Positions 60,468 to 64,000 of a DNA stretch of 64,000 nucleotides are shown piece after piece (positions within the stretch are counted from its first letter, which is position 1; the number at the start of each line of letters is the position of its first letter). The notes below the pieces were generated by a model. That model saw only the letters and a list, made by a program, of their open reading frames with translations, was not told the origin of the DNA and did not search any database. The stretch spans positions 21,502,485-21,566,484 of the forward strand of contig NC_134027.1 of assembly GCF_964204645.1 (NCBI RefSeq). Reading direction: 5' to 3'. Position numbers and translations under genes: made by a program. This DNA comes from Tubulanus polymorphus. Taxonomy: Eukaryota > Nemertea > Palaeonemertea > Tubulaniformes > Tubulanidae.

Positions 60468-63400
60468 ATGGCTCAGTTTGGAAAGAATTTGGACATTTTT
60501 AGCGCTTCGAGAACCGTGAAAATTATTGGAACTCAAAGCAATGAAAATTTTACTGTAAGTTTTTGTACCACCACCATGTTCACTACTAATGTCGATGCCA
60601 TAAAAACTTATGAAACTTAATGATTACGGTATACAAGGGTCCAGTCGTAAAAAAAGTTTAACTTTTAAATAGATTTGATTTCTTACAAATTTCTTATTTC
60701 GGTCGAGGATTTCGGCCTAATCAATCAAAGGCAGTGATATTTTACCAATGCAGCTTAGCCTCAGGTATGGATTTAGACGGTAGCACTTTAGTTCTTTCTA
60801 CCATCGCGAAATATCTCGTGCCTTCTTTTCATGCCCAAAGTAGAAAAGGGCACATTGTTACAAGACAAGGTAGGCCCTGCTGGATGATTTTAAACTAAGA
60901 GATCAATTCTTCAAGATTTTGTCGTTATTGGCTGGAAACTACATCGCAATGCAGTTAATTTGCTAGAAAGCACTCCACGTCAGGACTTTGATTGCTTGCA
61001 GCTAAAGGCAGATTTTCAAAATTTCAGAATGCCCTTTTTATTTCAAAATGCCCTTTTAATAAGTTGTGCTACCCTAGACATTATCCCTGGATCAGCCCCT
61101 GAACCTGAAGATAACATTAAGGCTATGAGCTACCTGGTTCTTGTATTTTGTTTATTTCATTACAGCTGTATATAGTAGAAGTGTCAATGGGTAGATTCAG
61201 TTGGACGGTTAAACATCGTTACAGCGAATTTCACGATATGCACGAAAAGGTAAGAAAGTGCTGTCGATTTCAGGGTCCAGTTGCTCAAAAATTGGTTATA
61301 GTTAACCACAGTGGATAGTTGACATATTGACAATTTAAATAGCGTTGTTTCTACGGTATTTATCCCCCGGCTATCTTTAACCAATTTTTGAGCAACTGGA
61401 CCCAGGACCCAGTTCCACAGTTGTGAGTTAAGATTTGACCCTGAGTTAACTCATTGAAAATGAACTAATTTAACTCAGAGTTAACTCTAACTCACAACTG
61501 TGGAACTGGATCCTGGTCTTTGGTTTTTGGACTCCTGCTTTGGATGCTGACTGACTGTTCTGGACTTATCAATTTTACCCTGTGTTTGGATTCGAGAACT
61601 CTGCTTTGTCCCCACTCGGAAACTTGGCCTTCAAACTGGACATGGCAACCAAAACCTCCATTTGTCTTGAAGCTCTGAGTCTGGTTTTCAAATTGAAAAT
61701 TGTCTTCTTTACAAATGACAAGTTAAAAGATTTGCTATAACGGAGACAGACACAGAATGAGCCAAGCTGGCTTATCCAGAAAGTGATATCCCATGCTGAG
61801 TCCCACAATCATGAAAACCGAAGAGTCGAAATATTGAGAGGTTGAAATTTATTCAGAATCCAAATTTTTGGTTCGGTTCTAAAAACAACTCACATATCAG
61901 TAGACTTAATGGTTTGGATAAGCCAAAAATTGATGGGCAGGATGATTATTAGGTTATTACGATAACGGGAAATTTCTTATTAGCTTGTAGCTGACCACAA
62001 GATCGACAAGAATATTTTGCCGCCGAAGAAAATATTTGGTAAAATGTCAGAATCTTTTATAAAAAGACGACAGATGGATTTGGAGATTTACATACAAAGT
62101 GTACTGCATACGTTAAACTTTACGATTCCGCCAGTGCTGGCACATTTCCTTGACTTCCATAAATATGTAAGTACGTAATCATAGTTTTTTGGAGCGACGA
62201 GGACGCTTGTGGCATGTTAGGATCCTGCGGACGAAGATGCCGGATTTCATCTCAAATTGAATTCAAATCTAACTATAATATCTCAAATTCTACAAACGGT
62301 TAATGAAAATCGTGTCGTATATGAGACCTAAACATTAATCTGAGTTTTATCGAGATAGGCCTATCTGATTTGCTGGGAGGTTAAAATCTAGGTGAAAGTT
62401 TATTGCAGATGAATTGAATTTTGGATAAGATGTCCTTTTGACACACATGCCACTTGCGTTACTGCTATATCCAGTGAAACATTGATTTATCATATTTGGG
62501 TCATGATTTTCTGTTTTATGATTGCCTTAATAGTTCTACTTCATTGTACTATAAGGGGCTGTCCACAAAAGATATCCACACAAAGTTGCAAAATTCTAAT
62601 AAATAAATCGTTGAAAATGAAATTTGTGGAGAGGTGTTCACTGTAGAGAGGGTTTAACTTTTCCAAGTGTACATGGTATTTGTATAAACCAGTATAATTC
62701 AAATTTCAATAAAATGTACAAGAAAGAAATTGAACCACAGTCACTGACAAACTACTAGTACTATAGCTACCTAGCCGGGTCCTAGCTTGTCACAGTTCCT
62801 CATTGTTTCACCTGATGGGCCTTGAGCTAGGGACACATGAGCGTATTTTTTGCCCGATCGCGACGATTAAATTTGCCAGCGAATTCGCCGATGAAATTAT
62901 ACGCCCGATACGAGCGGGCACACATAGCGAAATTCGGTCAGCGACTGGCACTAAGAGGGAGAGAGTTAACGAATCACATGATATCAACAATGCATCCTAT
63001 TCGTTGATAAAAATGGATCGCTCGGCGAAATTCGCTGAGTGCGGGCAGACAAGCGAATTTGCGGGCGATCGATCGCCGGCGTAAATAATCGGGCGAAAAT
63101 ATCAAACATGTTTGATACGGGCGATTCGCCGGGCGATCGAGTCGGCCGACGAAATCGTCGTCGCCGTGAGTGGCCACACGAGCGAATTGGGCGAAAAAAT
63201 ACGCTCGTGTGCCCCTACCTTAAGTGAATATTAAGTAGTTGCGTTGATGTTTTTTGTGAAATGACTGAGTTATTTATTTTAGGAAATCCATGGTATAACA
63301 GAAAGTTTGGCTGAGACCCTTTATCTCAAAGGTAAAATTAAAAAAGGTGTCTTCCATTTATTTTCGTGTTTTAGGGCCCGATATCGGGTCTCTGAGCTGG

Positions 63401-63963
63401 CACAACGAGAAAGCTGTTTTCAGCATATTTTTTGAAGGAAACATATTTGACACTGAAAATTTATTAAAGAAATGCTGCTTACATGAAAAAGTGCCCTTTT
63501 TAGGGTATCTTCTACTCAGAGCAGATTTAACAATAATGGGGAATAAACCGCATAGGTACCAGTACCCAAAATAGCCTCCACCCCTCTCATTTCTGTACCC
63601 TTAACTTTGCCACATCTCACTTTTACAGTTGTTTCATGTGTTCTTTGCCTCAAATCTTTTTCCATTGAATTAGGTGATGGATTGCTTCAGTCGAAAGGTA
63701 TATTCTCGTTAACACCACTACAGCTGTACGCTATAAATGAACGCCTGAAGCTAGCAGAGCCCACTTGTGGTAAGTAACTGCATCCAGTTGCGTAGACGTG
63801 GACATAAAATAGTCGGCATCCAAAGTGTGGAAATAAATGGATATTACAGAATTATGCCATTTTTCAATCTTTTTTGTTGATTGGTCTTGTTGTAGAGTCT
63901 GGTGATAAGAAAAAGGACATCGGACATATTTTAGACTTTGTCACTTTGGATCAAAAACTACGG
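60468..63963 (+). CDS. NISCH: Nischarin (PX-domain part, continues past window)
   Basis: Six exons in view: 60468-60554, 61166-61249, 61984-62166, 63283-63331, 63674-63769 and 63896-63963. The last has a GTATGG donor, so the gene runs on. Exons 1-3 encode a PX domain: SASRTVKIIGT, the WTVKHRYSEFHDMHEK strand-helix with the Arg-Tyr-Ser phosphoinositide motif, then NILPPKKIFGK and a DLEIYIQSVL helix. Exons 4-6 give the following EIHGITESLAE, PLQLYAINERL and SGDKKKDIGHILDF segments, typical of nischarin. Nischarin (imidazoline receptor candidate) binds PI3P on endosomes, integrin alpha5 and PAK/LIMK, restraining cell migration. The leucine-rich repeats would lie beyond the window. Confidence 0.92.
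61273..61403. mobile_element. Foldback element, GGGTCCAGTTGCTCA family
   Basis: Ends GGGTCCAGTTGCTCAAAAAT and its complement. NISCH intron 2, directly abutting the next element. Confidence 0.8.
61403..61516. mobile_element. Foldback element, CCAGTTCCAC family
   Basis: Ends CCCAGTTCCACAGTTGTGAG and its near complement. Same family as 33121-33234. Confidence 0.8.
62821..63224. mobile_element. 404 bp GC-rich foldback element
   Basis: Arms with GGGACACATGAGCGTATTTT and its near complement flank an interior full of GCCGGCG/CGATCG motifs. Open frames inside are artefacts of the palindrome. In NISCH intron 3. Confidence 0.8.
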
Positions 63964-64000
63964 GTATGGTATCAATTTGTTATTCTTTTTTGAGAATAAC

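Noticed and set aside
62803..63227. Several overlapping open frames on both strands
   Set aside because: They fall inside a GC-rich palindromic element in a NISCH intron.

Overview
The window is eukaryotic: intron-rich genes with GT-AG junctions, TATA boxes, many foldback (MITE-like) elements and an LTR retrotransposon. Two secreted peptide families point to an anthozoan, most likely a sea anemone (Actiniaria). One is a six-cysteine ShK-type peptide on the + strand. The other is a type-I sea-anemone sodium-channel neurotoxin-like peptide on the - strand. This assignment rests on family recognition by eye, not on a database search.

Region 1 (1-26227) is a young toxin locus. Two complete three-exon ShK-type genes lie at 341-1168 and 3525-4368. 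A ~9.3 kb direct tandem duplication follows (copy A 4229-13545, copy B 13546-22859), nearly identical between copies. Each copy holds one apparently intact sodium-channel-toxin-like gene (- strand), one tRNA-Pro(CGG) gene, and an inverted repeat whose arms each carry a broken toxin exon. In the right arm the broken exon is split by a 4.0 kb non-autonomous LTR retrotransposon. It is complete in copy B (21085-25087, 530 bp LTRs, 4 bp target duplication) and cut off by the duplication junction in copy A. The duplication start also captured the last exon of the second ShK-type gene, leaving an orphan mature-peptide exon at 13582-13685.

Region 2 (26228-40060) has an intronless class-A GPCR (- strand), a broken 3' fragment of a CYP20-type cytochrome P450, an AT-repeat palindrome, a full 11-exon CYP20A1-like gene (+), lectin-domain and CUB-domain remnants (-), and a decayed GPCR relative.

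Region 3 (40209-64000) is conserved housekeeping territory: RNF32 (-), THUMPD1 (+), a proline-rich gene with a PRR11-like C-terminus (-, 5' end not found), MRPL46 (+) and the first six exons of NISCH/nischarin (+, running off the window). Introns and intergenic DNA hold several families of foldback elements, including one with long terminal inverted repeats and a 10 bp target duplication (Mutator-like).

The genes do not form an operon. The coherent story is the toxin locus: gene copy number changed by layered inversion-type repeat, retrotransposon insertion and tandem duplication, in an order that can be read from the sequence.
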